From assembly GCA_964617355.1 (NCBI GenBank), contig CAZTXP010000023.1, positions 1-64,000 of the forward strand: a DNA stretch of 64,000 nt, given 5' to 3'. Source of the stretch: CAZTDU01 sp964617355. GTDB taxonomy: Bacteria > Pseudomonadota > Gammaproteobacteria > Burkholderiales > SG8-39. The notes below the pieces were generated by a model. It saw only the letters and a list, made by a program, of their open reading frames with translations, did not search any database and was not told the DNA's origin. How positions within the stretch are numbered: the stretch's first letter is position 1; every line of letters begins with the position of its first letter. Shown here piece by piece: positions 8,665 through 21,790 of the stretch. The translations under genes and the position numbers were made by a program.

Positions 8665-8670
8665 GAGAAT
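8665..8670 (+). promoter_or_regulatory. -10-like hexamer GAGAAT next to the acyl-CoA dehydrogenase start
   Basis: GAGAAT ends exactly 6 bases before the ATG at 8677, with no Shine-Dalgarno sequence between. It fits leaderless transcription of the acyl-CoA dehydrogenase pair. Confidence 0.4.
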
Positions 8671-8676
8671 CGCCGC

Positions 8677-9828
8677 ATGCAGAACATCCGATTCGAGCCG
8701 GGCGAACTCCCGCCCTCGGCGCGCGCGCTGCGCGAGGAAGTGCGCGCATTCCTGCGCGAGGAACTGGGGCCGAAAGGCCCGACGCCGCGCGCATTCTCGT
8801 GGGGCACCAGCTTCGACCGCGCATTCTCGAAGAAGGTCGGCGCGCGCGGCTGGATCGGCATGACCTGGCCGAAGAAGTACGGCGGCGGCGAACGCAGCGC
8901 GCTCGAGCGCTGGGTGGTGCAGGAGGAGATGCTCGCCGCCGGCGCGCCGTGCATGTGCCACTGGCTCGCCGACCGGCAGTACGGCCCGATGCTGTTGAAG
9001 TTCGGCACCGAGGCGCAGCGCGAGGAGTTCCTGCCCGGCATGGTGAAGGGCGAGACCATGTTCTCGATCGGCATGAGCGAGCCCGACGCAGGGTCGGATC
9101 TCGCCGGCGTGCGCACGAAGGCCGTGCGCGTGGACGGCGGCTGGGAGCTCTCGGGCACCAAGGTGTGGACCACCGGCGCGCACCTCGCCGACTACGCGCT
9201 CGCGCTGGTGCGCACGGGCGGGCCGGAGACGCAGAAGCACGCCGGCCTGTCGCAGTTCATCGTCGACCTGAAGGGCCAGGGCGTGACCGTGCGGCCGATC
9301 TACGACGTGATCGGCCACCACCACTTCAACGAGGTGCACTTCGATCGCGCCTTCGTGCCCGACCACCGCATGGTGGGCGGCGAGGGCGACGGCTGGAAGC
9401 AGGTGACGAACGAACTCGCCTTCGAGAGGAGCGGCCCGGACCGGTACCTCGCCTCCGTGCGCCTCTACTTCGAGCTGATCCGCGCCGCGGGCGCGAAGCC
9501 GAGCGAGCGCAGCGCGGTGGCGATCGGCAGGCTCGCGGCGCAGCTCTCCACGCTGCGCCAGATGTCGCTGTCCGTGGCGACGATGCTCGAGGCGGGCCGC
9601 GACCCGGCGGTCGAGGCCTCGATGGTCAAGGACGTCGGCACGCAGCACGAGCAGTGGCTGCCCGAGGTGGTGCACGACCTGCTAGGCACCGAGCCGAGGC
9701 TCGACACCGGCGGCGACCTCGCGCGCTCGCACGCCTACATCGTCGTCAACGCGCCGACCTTCACCATCCGCGGCGGCGCCCGCGAAGTGGTGCGCGGCAT
9801 CATCGCCCGCGGGCTGGGGCTGCGATGA
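8677..9828 (+). CDS. Acyl-CoA dehydrogenase family protein (large-subunit type)
   Basis: FAD-dependent alpha,beta-dehydrogenation of an acyl-CoA thioester. 383 residues with the usual N-terminal helical, middle beta (FSIGMSEPDAGSDLAGVRTKA, about 129-149) and C-terminal helical domains. The block FERSGPDRYL holds the glutamate found at the active site in this subfamily. The next gene is a second, divergent acyl-CoA dehydrogenase, overlapping by 4 bases; such pairs form heteromers like the FadE pairs that act on bulky substrates such as steroid or branched side-chains. The substrate cannot be told here. Confidence 0.88.
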   Translation: MQNIRFEPGELPPSARALREEVRAFLREELGPKGPTPRAFSWGTSFDRAFSKKVGARGWIGMTWPKKYGGGERSALERWVVQEEMLAAGAPCMCHWLADRQYGPMLLKFGTEAQREEFLPGMVKGETMFSIGMSEPDAGSDLAGVRTKAVRVDGGWELSGTKVWTTGAHLADYALALVRTGGPETQKHAGLSQFIVDLKGQGVTVRPIYDVIGHHHFNEVHFDRAFVPDHRMVGGEGDGWKQVTNELAFERSGPDRYLASVRLYFELIRAAGAKPSERSAVAIGRLAAQLSTLRQMSLSVATMLEAGRDPAVEASMVKDVGTQHEQWLPEVVHDLLGTEPRLDTGGDLARSHAYIVVNAPTFTIRGGAREVVRGIIARGLGLR

Positions 9829-10832
9829 GCGACACCATGCTGAAGGAGTCCTGCGCGCGGCTCTTCGCCGACCTCGCTACGCGCGATGCGCTGGAAGCCT
9901 CCGAGCGCGCGTTCCCGGCCGCGATGTGGGCCGCGGTGGAGGAGGCGGGGCTCGCGCGCCCGCACCTTCCCGAAGCGCAGGGCGGCGCGGGCGGCACGTG
10001 GCTCGACGCCGGCACCATCCTCTTCGAGGCGGGCCGCGCGCCGCTTCCGCTGCCGATCGCCGAGAGCATCGCGGGCGCGAGCCTGCTCGCCGCGGCCGGA
10101 CTGAAGGTGCCGGAAGGTCCGCTTGCGGTCGCCCAGGACGCCAGCCTCGCGATCTCGGGCGGCAAGCTTTCGGGCCGCGCCGCCTCGGTGCCCTGGGGCG
10201 CGGACGCCGGCCACGTGGTCGTCGTCGCCGGCACGCGCGTGGCGCTGCTCGCGAAGGACGCGGCCACGGCGACGCGCGAGACCAATCTAGCCGGCGAGCC
10301 CCGAGACACACTCGAGTGGAAAAGCACTGCGGTGCTGGCGGAAGGCGCGCTGAAGGGGCTGGATGCGCGCACCCTCGGCGCGGCCGGTCGCGCGGCGCAG
10401 ATGGCCGGCGCGATCGAGCGCGCGCTCGACGTCAGCCTCAAGTACGTGGTCGAGCGCAAGCAGTTCGGCCGCGCGCTGGCCGCGAACCAGGCGGTGCAGC
10501 AGGCGCTGGCGGTGCTCGCCGGTCATTCGGCGGCAGCGACGATCGCTGCGGAGCACGCCTTCCGCGCGCTTGCAGCGCGTGGCGATGCCAGCTTCGAGAT
10601 CGCCGCCGCTAAAGTGCGCTGCGGCGAGGCCGCGAGCATGGCGACAAACCTCGCGCACCAGGCGCATGGCGCCATCGGCTTCACGCGCGAGTACGTGCTG
10701 CAACACGCCACGCGGCGCCTCTGGTCGTGGCGCGCGGAGTTCGGTGCGGACGCCTATTGGGCCGAGTGGCTGGGTCGCTACGTCTGCGAGCGCGGCCCCG
10801 AGGCCTTCTGGGCCGAACTCGTGGCGCGCTAG
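9825..10832 (+). CDS. Acyl-CoA dehydrogenase family protein (small-subunit type)
   Basis: 335 residues, shorter than a normal acyl-CoA dehydrogenase. The N-terminal half is degenerate (no canonical SEPDAGSD-like block), while the C-terminal helical bundle is well kept: VERKQFGRALAANQAVQQALA and HQAHGAIGFTREY are FAD/partner-contact motifs. This asymmetry is typical of the partner subunit in heteromeric acyl-CoA dehydrogenases, which lends FAD-binding residues but not the base. Its ATG overlaps the stop of the upstream gene (ATGA), giving strict co-expression. Confidence 0.83.
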   Translation: MSDTMLKESCARLFADLATRDALEASERAFPAAMWAAVEEAGLARPHLPEAQGGAGGTWLDAGTILFEAGRAPLPLPIAESIAGASLLAAAGLKVPEGPLAVAQDASLAISGGKLSGRAASVPWGADAGHVVVVAGTRVALLAKDAATATRETNLAGEPRDTLEWKSTAVLAEGALKGLDARTLGAAGRAAQMAGAIERALDVSLKYVVERKQFGRALAANQAVQQALAVLAGHSAAATIAAEHAFRALAARGDASFEIAAAKVRCGEAASMATNLAHQAHGAIGFTREYVLQHATRRLWSWRAEFGADAYWAEWLGRYVCERGPEAFWAELVAR

Positions 10833-10882
10833 CGTCGGGGATGGTTGCCGGCGCCGGGCCGCGAGGCGCGTCCGGCGGCCGA

Positions 10883-10896
10883 TTGATCGGCATCAA
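10883..10896. promoter_or_regulatory. Perfect FNR/FixK-type box (TTGAT-N4-ATCAA)
   Basis: TTGATcggcATCAA matches the FNR/ANR/FixK consensus at all 10 defined positions. It lies in the 97-base gap before the PAS histidine kinase, 33 bases upstream of its likely GTG. The position suits activation by an oxygen- or NO-responsive regulator of the CRP/FNR family. Confidence 0.65.
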
Positions 10897-10909
10897 GGGT
10901 TAATCCCTT
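10895..10909 (+). promoter_or_regulatory. Small inverted repeat AAGGG-ttaat-CCCTT
   Basis: Five-base arms around TTAAT, overlapping the end of the FNR-like box. It may be a second operator or part of the promoter; no further support. Confidence 0.25.
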
Positions 10910-10929
10910 CGTCCGGCTTGAATGGATGG

Positions 10930-12989
10930 GTGGGACCGGGTTCGTCCAAAGGGCTTCACGGGCCGACGGCGCGCATCTACGCGATCGTCGCGATCATGGT
11001 CGCGCTGGCGGCGGTCGTCGCGTATGCACCATGGGCCCAGTACAGGAACGATCGGGATGCGGCGCTTGCCCAGGCCACGACGCTCGCCGAGCGACTGTCG
11101 GTCGCCGCGGGCAACCGCTATTCGGTATTTCTCCGCGTCGCGGACTCCACGATCCGAGTCACCCGCGAGATCTTCGGCAACGACCCTGCGCTGACGGCTC
11201 CGATGATGCGCGCCTACGTGCGCGGCCTGCCGGCACGGGGCGGCGTCCGCTTGATCGTCGCCGCGGCGGACGGCAGCATCACCTACGCCAGCCATGAAGC
11301 GGACCGCTCGCTGCGGGTCGACGCACTTGCGGCGTTTCGCGACATCCAGGATGGCAGCGACCGCCTCTATCACGGTCGCCCGGTCGAGGGCGAGACCGCG
11401 GGGCGCTGGCTCGTCTGGTATTCGCGGCCGATCCTCCGCGAGGGCCGGTTCGCCGGGGCGGTGCTGTTCGTGGTGAACGCGGAGTACATCAGCCAGATGC
11501 TTTCCGAGTTCGAACTGTCACCGGAGAACAACGTCGCCTTGTTCGATGCCGAAGGCTATTTCATTGGCCGCAACTACCGCGCCGACGAGGCGCTCGGCAA
11601 GAAGGTGAATCCTGGGCGCCCGTTCGTCCGGCCGGATGCCCCGAAGCAGGGGCATTTCATCGCCAATGCCACGGTCGGCGGCGACGAGCGCGTGTTTGCG
11701 TACACGAAGGTGGCGGGGGCGCAGGCGGTCGCGGTCGTTGGCCTGAATCTCGCCTCGGTGTACGAGCCCGTCGAGCGTCGCTTTCGCGAGCGGCTCTTGA
11801 TCTACCGTGCGGCGGCCGCGATCCTGCTGGCGGCGGCGCTTGGACTCGCGGTCATGGCGACACGGTCCGCGCGGCAGCGCCGCGCCCTGGAGGCCAGCGA
11901 GGAGCGCTTCCGGGACCTGGTTGATGCCTCGGTCGACTGGTACTGGGAATCCGGACCCGACCACCGCTTCACGTTCCTCTCCAGCCAGGTCGGAAGCAAC
12001 AGCGGCATCGACAGCGATTCGCACCTGGGCAAGACGCGCTGGGACCTTCCGGCGCTGAACCTGGGCGAAGCCGACTGGGCAGCGCATCGGGCGACGCTCG
12101 ACCGGCACGAGCCGTTCCGTGATTTCGTGATGCGCCGTCCCGATGTCGATGGCCGCGAGTTCTGGGTATCGATCAACGGCAATCCGGTCCTCGATGCGGA
12201 CGGGCGATTCCTCGGGTACCGGGGAACCGGGCGAAATGTCACGAAGGACATTCTCCTCGACCGCGCGCTGCGCGACATGAACCGCGAACTCGAGCAGCGC
12301 GTGGCGCAGCGCACCCACGACCTCGAGACGGCGTTGCGGGAGCTCGAGGCGTTCTCGTACTCGATCTCGCATGACCTGCGGGCGCCGCTGCGCGCCATCG
12401 CCGGGTTCGCGCACATGGCGGCCGACGGGGAGCGGCTGAGCGAGGAGGGTCGAAGGCTGCTCGACATCGTGGAGGCGAACGCCGTGAAGCTCGGCGTGCT
12501 GGTGGACGACCTGCTGGAACTCGCGCGACTGTCGAGGACCTCCGCGCCGTTCGACCGCGTGGACATGCGCGCTCTCGCCAGCGCGGTCGCCGACGAGTCG
12601 AGGCCGGGATATCCGCGCACCGAGGTCGAGGTGGGGCAATTGCCCGACGCCGAAGGGAACGAGAAGTTGCTGCGGCAGGTCCTGCGCAACCTGCTCGGAA
12701 ACGCATTCAAGTTCAGCGCCAAGCAGGCGTCGCCGCGGATCTCGGTGCAGTGGAATACCGCCAGGCAGGCCTACGTCGTGCGCGACAACGGGGTCGGTTT
12801 CGACATGCGCTTCGTGGAGAAGCTGTTCGGGACCTTCCAGCGCCTGCACTCCGAAGCGGAATTTCCGGGCACCGGCATCGGCCTCGCGATCGTGAAGCGC
12901 ATCGTCGAACGCCACCAGGGAAGCGTGTGGGCGGAGTCCGCGCCGGGCGTCGGCGCGGCGTTCTACTTCACGCTGGGTCGCGTGTATCC

Positions 12990-12993
<4 letters not shown>
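10930..12993 (+). CDS. Membrane PAS sensor histidine kinase with periplasmic Cache-like domain
   Basis: About 687 residues. Order: TM1 (about 16-38), periplasmic double-Cache-like domain (about 50-285, with a typical ITYASHE...RSLRVD region), TM2 (about 291-313), a PAS domain beginning EERFRDLVDASVDWYWE (about 321-441), a short coiled coil, HisKA with His481 in SISHDLRAPLRA, and HATPase_c with N-box LRNLLGNAFKFS and G-box FPGTGIGLAIVKRI. No response regulator is adjacent, so the partner is elsewhere. The start is uncertain: GTG 10930 is preceded by GGATGG, while TTG 10918 is also in frame. A perfect FNR box lies just upstream. Confidence 0.88.
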
Positions 12994-15569
<2,576 letters not shown>

Positions 15570-15571
15570 GT

Positions 15572-16162
15572 TCAGCTCGCGAGCCTTCGCGCGACCTGCG
15601 CGAGGCGCAGGCCCTGCGCGACGCAGAGCGTGCGCTCCTCGGGCGTCACCGGCAGGTCGCCTGTATTGCCGGCGACGTGCGTCGCGCCGTAGGGGCTGCC
15701 ACCGGAGCGAGTCGCGTTCAATTCGGGGTGGGTGTAGGGCAGGCCGACGATCACCATGCCGTGGTGCAGGAGCGGCAGCATCATGGTGAGCAGCGTCGTC
15801 TCCTGCCCGCCGTGCATCGTGCCGGTGGAAGTGAACACGCACGCGGGCTTGCCGGCGAGCGCGCCCTTCATCCACAGCGGCGCGGTGCCGTCCCAGAAGT
15901 ACTTCATCGCCGCCGGCAGGTTGCCGAAGCGCGTCGGCGCGCCGAGCGCGAGGCCGGCGCATTCCTCGAGGTCCTTCAGTTCGGCGTAGGGCGCGCCGTC
16001 GGGCGGCACCTGTGGCTCGGCCTTCTGCACCACCGGCGATACGCGCGGCACGGTGCGAAGCCGCGCCCTCGCGCCGGGCTCGCGCTCTATGCCTTCGGCG
16101 ACCAGCTCGGCCATGCGGCGCACCGAACCCTGCACCGAGTAGTAGAGGACGAGGATGTCCAT
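15572..16162 (-). CDS. wrbA: NAD(P)H:quinone oxidoreductase, WrbA type
   Basis: Flavodoxin-like FMN enzyme that makes two-electron reductions of quinones, limiting oxidative stress. 196 residues, normal for WrbA. Family blocks: MDILVLYYSVQGSVRRMAEL at the FMN phosphate loop, LALGAPTRFGNLPAAMKYFWD, VFTSTGTMHGGQETTLL, and SGGSPYGATHVAG near the C-terminus. Only 24 bases separate it from the divergent yihY gene. The P-type ATPase gene follows 2 bases after its stop. Confidence 0.94.
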   Translation of the reverse strand: MDILVLYYSVQGSVRRMAELVAEGIEREPGARARLRTVPRVSPVVQKAEPQVPPDGAPYAELKDLEECAGLALGAPTRFGNLPAAMKYFWDGTAPLWMKGALAGKPACVFTSTGTMHGGQETTLLTMMLPLLHHGMVIVGLPYTHPELNATRSGGSPYGATHVAGNTGDLPVTPEERTLCVAQGLRLAQVARRLAS

Positions 16163-16174
16163 GGCTGCCCGTAT

Positions 16175-16180
16175 GATAAT
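16175..16180 (+). promoter_or_regulatory. -10-like hexamer GATAAT next to the yihY start
   Basis: GATAAT (overlapping TATGAT at 16172-16177) ends 6 bases before the ATG at 16187 in the 24-base divergent gap with wrbA. There is no room for a leader, so yihY is probably made from a leaderless mRNA. Confidence 0.5.
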
Positions 16181-16186
16181 CCCCGC

Positions 16187-17011
16187 ATGGTCGCCGCTCC
16201 CCGACGCTCGTTCCTGCGCTCGCTCTGGCTGGCGGTGCTGCGCTTCGACGAGGACCGCGGCTTCCAGAACGCCGGCAGCCTCGCGTTCACCACGCTGCTC
16301 GCGATGGTGCCGGTGCTGGCGATCGCGCTCGCGGTGGCCAGCGCCTCGCCCGTGTTCGACCAGTTGATCGAGACCGTGCGCCGCTTCGCCATCGCGCACT
16401 TCCTGCCCAAGGCGGGCGGCGTCGACGCGGCGGTCTCGCAGCTCGAGGTGTTCCGCGAGAACGCCGCCAGCCTCACCTTCATCGGCCTCGCCTTCCTTGC
16501 GGTCACCGCGGTGATGCTGATGCTCACCGTCGACGACGTCTTCAACCGCATGTTCCGCGTGCGGCGGCAGCGTTCGCTCGCGCGGCGCATCGTGCTCTAC
16601 GCGGGCCTCGTGGCGCTCGGCCCGGTGCTGATCGGCGCATCGATCTCGATGACGTCCTTCCTCGTCGCGCACGCGCTGGGCGTCGCCGCCGAGATGGGCG
16701 CGCCGACGAAGTTCGTCTTGCGCGCGGTGCCGGGCGCGCTGACCTTCGTCGCGCTTGCGCTCACCTTCGCGCTGGTGCCCAACCGCACCGTGCGCGCGCG
16801 CCATGCGATCATCGGGGGGCTGGTCGGCGCGATCGGCTTCGAGGTCGCCAAGCGCGGCTTCGGCTGGTACATCGCGCAGTTCCCGACGTACGCGGTGATC
16901 TACGGCGCCTTCGCGGTGCTGCCGATCTTCCTGCTGTGGGTCTATGTCTCGTGGGTCGTGGTGCTGATGGGCGCCACCCTGGTCGCCGTGCTGTCGGAAG
17001 GAGAACCGTGA
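16187..17011 (+). CDS. YihY/BrkB family inner-membrane protein
   Basis: 274 residues with about six or seven membrane helices. It carries the family start FQNAGSLAFTTLLAMVPVLAIAL, here broken as SLAFTTLLAMVPVLA, and the late block YGAFAVLPIFLLWVYVSWVVVL. The family was once called ribonuclease BN by error; BrkB was linked to serum resistance in Bordetella, and the molecular function is unknown. It is followed after one base by pyrF with GAAGGAG as ribosome-binding site. Confidence 0.9.
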   Translation: MVAAPRRSFLRSLWLAVLRFDEDRGFQNAGSLAFTTLLAMVPVLAIALAVASASPVFDQLIETVRRFAIAHFLPKAGGVDAAVSQLEVFRENAASLTFIGLAFLAVTAVMLMLTVDDVFNRMFRVRRQRSLARRIVLYAGLVALGPVLIGASISMTSFLVAHALGVAAEMGAPTKFVLRAVPGALTFVALALTFALVPNRTVRARHAIIGGLVGAIGFEVAKRGFGWYIAQFPTYAVIYGAFAVLPIFLLWVYVSWVVVLMGATLVAVLSEGEP

Positions 17012-17012
17012 A

Positions 17013-17723
17013 ATGAGCAGCCCCATCCCGCGCGAGGAGCGCCTGATCGTCGCGCTCGACGTGCCCACCGTGGACGAGGCCCGCAAGCTCGTCGAGCGCA
17101 TCGGCGACGGCGCGCGCTTCTACAAGATCGGCCTCGAGCTGATGACCTCCGGCGGCTACTTCGAGCTGCTCGACTGGCTGGTGAAGCGCGGCAACCGCGT
17201 GTTCGCCGACCTCAAGTTCTACGACATCCCCGAGACGGTGCGCCGCGCGGTGGCCAACCTGCGCGACCGCGGCGCGACCTTCCTCACGGTGCACGGCCAT
17301 CGCTCGGTGATGGAGGCGGCGGCGAAGGAGAAGGGCTCGCTGCAGGTGCTCGCGGTCACCGTGCTGACGAGCTTCGACCAGCGCGACCTCGATGAGATGG
17401 GCGCCAGCGTGACGGTCGAGCAGCTGGTGCTCGCGCGCGCGAAGGGCGCGGTCGAGTCGGGCTGCGACGGCGTGATCTCGTCGGGGCTCGAGGCGCCGGT
17501 GATCAAGCATGCCTTCGGTTCGAAGCTCAAGGTGATCACGCCGGGGATAAGACCCGTCACCAACAAGCCTTCGGACGACCAGAAGCGCACCGTGGACGTC
17601 GCGCAGGCCTTCGCCAACGGCGCCGACTACATCGTCGTCGGCCGTCCGATCCGCGACGCCGCCGATCCGGCAGCCGCGGCGCGCGGCATCCAGGACACCA
17701 TCGCCGGGATCTTCAAGGCCTGA
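17013..17723 (+). CDS. pyrF: Orotidine 5'-phosphate decarboxylase
   Basis: Last step of de novo UMP synthesis. 236 residues forming a TIM barrel. The catalytic D-x-K-x-x-D set is Asp66, Lys68 and Asp71 in FADLKFYDIPETV; the N-terminal RLIVALDVPT strand and the C-terminal phosphate-binding VVGRPIRDAADP block are present. It is followed after 2 bases by nupC, so UMP synthesis and nucleoside uptake are coupled. Confidence 0.97.
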   Translation: MSSPIPREERLIVALDVPTVDEARKLVERIGDGARFYKIGLELMTSGGYFELLDWLVKRGNRVFADLKFYDIPETVRRAVANLRDRGATFLTVHGHRSVMEAAAKEKGSLQVLAVTVLTSFDQRDLDEMGASVTVEQLVLARAKGAVESGCDGVISSGLEAPVIKHAFGSKLKVITPGIRPVTNKPSDDQKRTVDVAQAFANGADYIVVGRPIRDAADPAAAARGIQDTIAGIFKA

Positions 17724-17725
17724 GC

Positions 17726-18940
17726 ATGGCGCAGGCGGTCGCGGGCATCGCCGGGCTGGTCGCGATCGCGTGGCTGCTGTCGGAAGCGCGCGGCCGCGTG
17801 CCGTGGCGCACGGTGGTGTCGGGCCTCGCGCTGCAACTCGTGCTTGCCGTGCTCCTGGTGAAGCTGCCGGGCGCGAAGGACGCCTTCCTGTGGCTGAACG
17901 GCGCGCTCGGCGCGCTCGAGAAGGCCACCGCCGCGGGCACCGGCCTCGTCTTCGGCTACCTCGGCGGCGGGCCGGCGCCGTTCGTGGTGAGCGATCCCGC
18001 CTCGACCTTCATCCTCGCGTTCCGCGCGCTGCCGATCGTGCTCGTCGTGAGCGCGCTGTCGGCCCTGTTCTTCCACTGGGGCATCCTCACCGCGCTGGTG
18101 CGCGCGGTGTCCTGGGTGCTGGAACGCGTGATGCGCGTCGGCGGCGTGGTGGGGCTGTCGGCGGCGGCGAACGTGTTCGTCGGCATGGTCGAGGCGCCGC
18201 TCGTCGTGCGGCCGTGGCTCGGGCGCGTGTCGCGCGGCGAACTCTTCGTGATCATGGCGGGCGGCATGGCGTCGATCGCGGGCACCGTGCTGTTCCTCTA
18301 TGCGAGCATCCTCGGGCCAGCGATCCCGGATGCGCTGGCGCACCTGCTGATCGCGTCCATCGTCTCGGCGCCGGCCGCGATCGTGGTCGCCGTGGTCATG
18401 GTGCCGCCGCAGGGCGAAGCCACGGGCGGGCGCCTGGAGCTGAAATCCGACGCGACCGGCGCGATGGATGCCCTTACGCGCGGCACCCTCGACGGCGCGC
18501 AGTTGCTGCTCAACATCATCGCCATGCTGGTCGTCTTCGTCGCGCTGGTCGCGCTCGTGAACATCATCATCGCGCCGTACACGTTGCAAGGCGCACTGGG
18601 CAGGGTACTCGCGCCGCTGGCGTGGCTGGCCGGCGTGCCGTGGGCGGAGGCACAGGCCGCGGGCGCGCTGCTCGGCACGAAGACGATCGTGAACGAATTC
18701 GTCGCCTACCTCGACATGGCGAAGCTGCCGGCAGGCACGCTGTCGGATCGCTCGCGCCTCCTGATGACCTACGCGCTCTGCGGCTTCGCCAATTTCGGCA
18801 GCCTCGGCATCATGATCGGCGGCATGGGCACCATGTGCCCCGAGCGGCGCGGCGAAATCGTCGCGCTGGGCCTGAAATCCATCGTCGCGGGCACCCTCGC
18901 GACCTGCTTGACCGCGGCCACCATAGGCCTCCTGATCTAG
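17726..18940 (+). CDS. nupC: Concentrative nucleoside transporter, NupC type
   Basis: Cation-coupled uptake of nucleosides across the inner membrane. 404 residues with about ten helices. CNT blocks include VFVGMVEAPLVVRPWL, the VIMAGGMASIAGTVL re-entrant region, LLGTKTIVNEFVAYLDM and the C-terminal TYALCGFANFGSLGIMIGGM. It is co-oriented with pyrF at a 2-base gap. A large GC-rich inverted repeat follows its stop. Confidence 0.93.
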   Translation: MAQAVAGIAGLVAIAWLLSEARGRVPWRTVVSGLALQLVLAVLLVKLPGAKDAFLWLNGALGALEKATAAGTGLVFGYLGGGPAPFVVSDPASTFILAFRALPIVLVVSALSALFFHWGILTALVRAVSWVLERVMRVGGVVGLSAAANVFVGMVEAPLVVRPWLGRVSRGELFVIMAGGMASIAGTVLFLYASILGPAIPDALAHLLIASIVSAPAAIVVAVVMVPPQGEATGGRLELKSDATGAMDALTRGTLDGAQLLLNIIAMLVVFVALVALVNIIIAPYTLQGALGRVLAPLAWLAGVPWAEAQAAGALLGTKTIVNEFVAYLDMAKLPAGTLSDRSRLLMTYALCGFANFGSLGIMIGGMGTMCPERRGEIVALGLKSIVAGTLATCLTAATIGLLI

Positions 18941-18944
18941 GGAA

Positions 18945-19001
18945 CGAGGGGGCCTAGGGTGCGGGAGACGCGTCTCCCGCGGCCCTGATCGCTCCCCCTC
19001 G
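18945..19001 (+). repeat. Large nested inverted repeat with a perfect 20-bp palindrome
   Basis: The core 18961-18980 is a perfect palindrome with half-site GCGGGAGACG. It is nested in a 4-bp stem (18956-18959 with 18983-18986) and an outer 8-bp stem CGAGGGGG/CCCCCTCG (18945-18952 with 18994-19001). It directly follows nupC, so it may end that transcript, but no T-run follows. A REP-like element or a protein-binding site is also possible. Confidence 0.55.
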
Positions 19002-19058
19002 TGCGCCCCCCGCAAGAAGCGTCTAACGCTCGGCGAATTCTGCGTTTCGCAATGCAAC

Positions 19059-19084
19059 ACGCGAGAAGCGTTCTCGCGTACAAT
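19059..19084 (+). promoter_or_regulatory. typA promoter region with an operator-like inverted repeat
   Basis: ACGCGAGAA-gcg-TTCTCGCGT (19059-19079) is a perfect 9-bp inverted repeat that runs into a TACAAT -10 box (19079-19084), about 33 bases before the typA ATG. A site here would block or modulate RNA polymerase. No clear -35 box was found, which would suit an activator-dependent promoter. Confidence 0.45.
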
Positions 19085-19117
19085 GCGCGTCCTTTTTCGC
19101 TTTTGGCTCAGATACAT

Positions 19118-20935
<1,818 letters not shown>

Positions 20936-20947
20936 GCCCGTCGAATT

Positions 20948-20974
20948 GACCGGCGACAACTCCGTCGCCCGGTC
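20948..20974 (+). terminator. Hairpin after typA, possible terminator
   Basis: GACCGGCGAC-aactcc-GTCGCCCGGTC gives a 10-bp stem with one bulged base, followed by CTTAT. It starts 12 bases after the typA stop. The U-tract is poor, so termination may be weak or Rho-aided. Confidence 0.4.
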
Positions 20975-21010
20975 CTTATCGCTGCATCGGACGAATCGAT
21001 CACGCATTCG

Positions 21011-21024
21011 TTGATGCGCGTCAT
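21011..21024. promoter_or_regulatory. Degenerate FNR-like box upstream of ompW
   Basis: TTGATgcgcGTCAT matches TTGAT-N4-ATCAA at 8 of 10 positions, 72 bases before the ompW ATG. An imperfect repeat ACGAAT...ATTCGT lies just upstream (20991-21011). ompW is FNR-controlled in enterobacteria, which makes the weak site worth listing. Confidence 0.3.
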
Positions 21025-21096
21025 GAGCGCCGCAGCAATCACGCATCGGCTGCGGCTACCCTTCTGAAAGGCACAACCACAGAAGGGGATTGCAAC

Positions 21097-21759
21097 ATGC
21101 ATCGTCTCGCCATGACCGCCGCCGTGCTCGCCGCCTTCGCGGCCCTGCCCGCGGTCGCGCAGGAAGGCAACTGGATGGTTCGCGGTCGCGTCGTGAACCT
21201 GAACATGAAGAACTCCGCGACGCAGGGGCAGGGCTCCGTCGTCACCGCGGCGGCGCTGCCGTCCGACGGCATCACCGTGAGCGACAAGACGATCCCCGAG
21301 GTGGACATCACCTACTTCTTCAGCAAGAACATCGCGGCGGAACTCATCCTCACGGTGCCGCAGCGCCACAACGTGGCCATCACCAAGGGCGTGGCCGCGC
21401 AGTCCTCGCTGGGCTCCTTCAAGGAACTGCCGCCGACGCTGCTGCTGCAGTACCACTTCATGCCGGACGGCACCTTCCGCCCGTACGTCGGCCTCGGCGT
21501 GAACTACACGAAGATCTCGAGCGTGAACCTGCGCTCGAACATCGCCGCCATCGGCCAGCTCGACCTCGACAACTCGAGCACGGGCCTCGCGTTCCAGGGC
21601 GGCTTCGACATCAAGCTCGACAAGCAGCTGTTCCTCAACGTCGACGTGAAGAAGATCCAGATCCGCACCGACGTGAAGCAGGTGAACAACGGCGAGAAGA
21701 TCAGCGCGCTGAAGCTCGACCCGTGGGCGGTGGGCGTCGGCCTCGGCTGGCGCTTCTAG
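21097..21759 (+). CDS. ompW: OmpW family outer-membrane protein
   Basis: Eight-stranded outer-membrane beta-barrel, thought to let small hydrophobic compounds pass. 220 residues: signal peptide (about 1-21, ending ALPAVAQ) then alternating beta strands with the OmpW blocks GNWMVRGRVVNL, PEVDITYFFSKNIAAELI and PYVGLGVNYT, and a C-terminal phenylalanine (GLGWRF) as needed for BAM-dependent insertion. It is a single gene with upstream and convergent neighbours. Confidence 0.92.
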   Translation: MHRLAMTAAVLAAFAALPAVAQEGNWMVRGRVVNLNMKNSATQGQGSVVTAAALPSDGITVSDKTIPEVDITYFFSKNIAAELILTVPQRHNVAITKGVAAQSSLGSFKELPPTLLLQYHFMPDGTFRPYVGLGVNYTKISSVNLRSNIAAIGQLDLDNSSTGLAFQGGFDIKLDKQLFLNVDVKKIQIRTDVKQVNNGEKISALKLDPWAVGVGLGWRF

Positions 21760-21790
21760 CCCTCGGTCGCCGCGCGGGGCGCGGTGCGCC

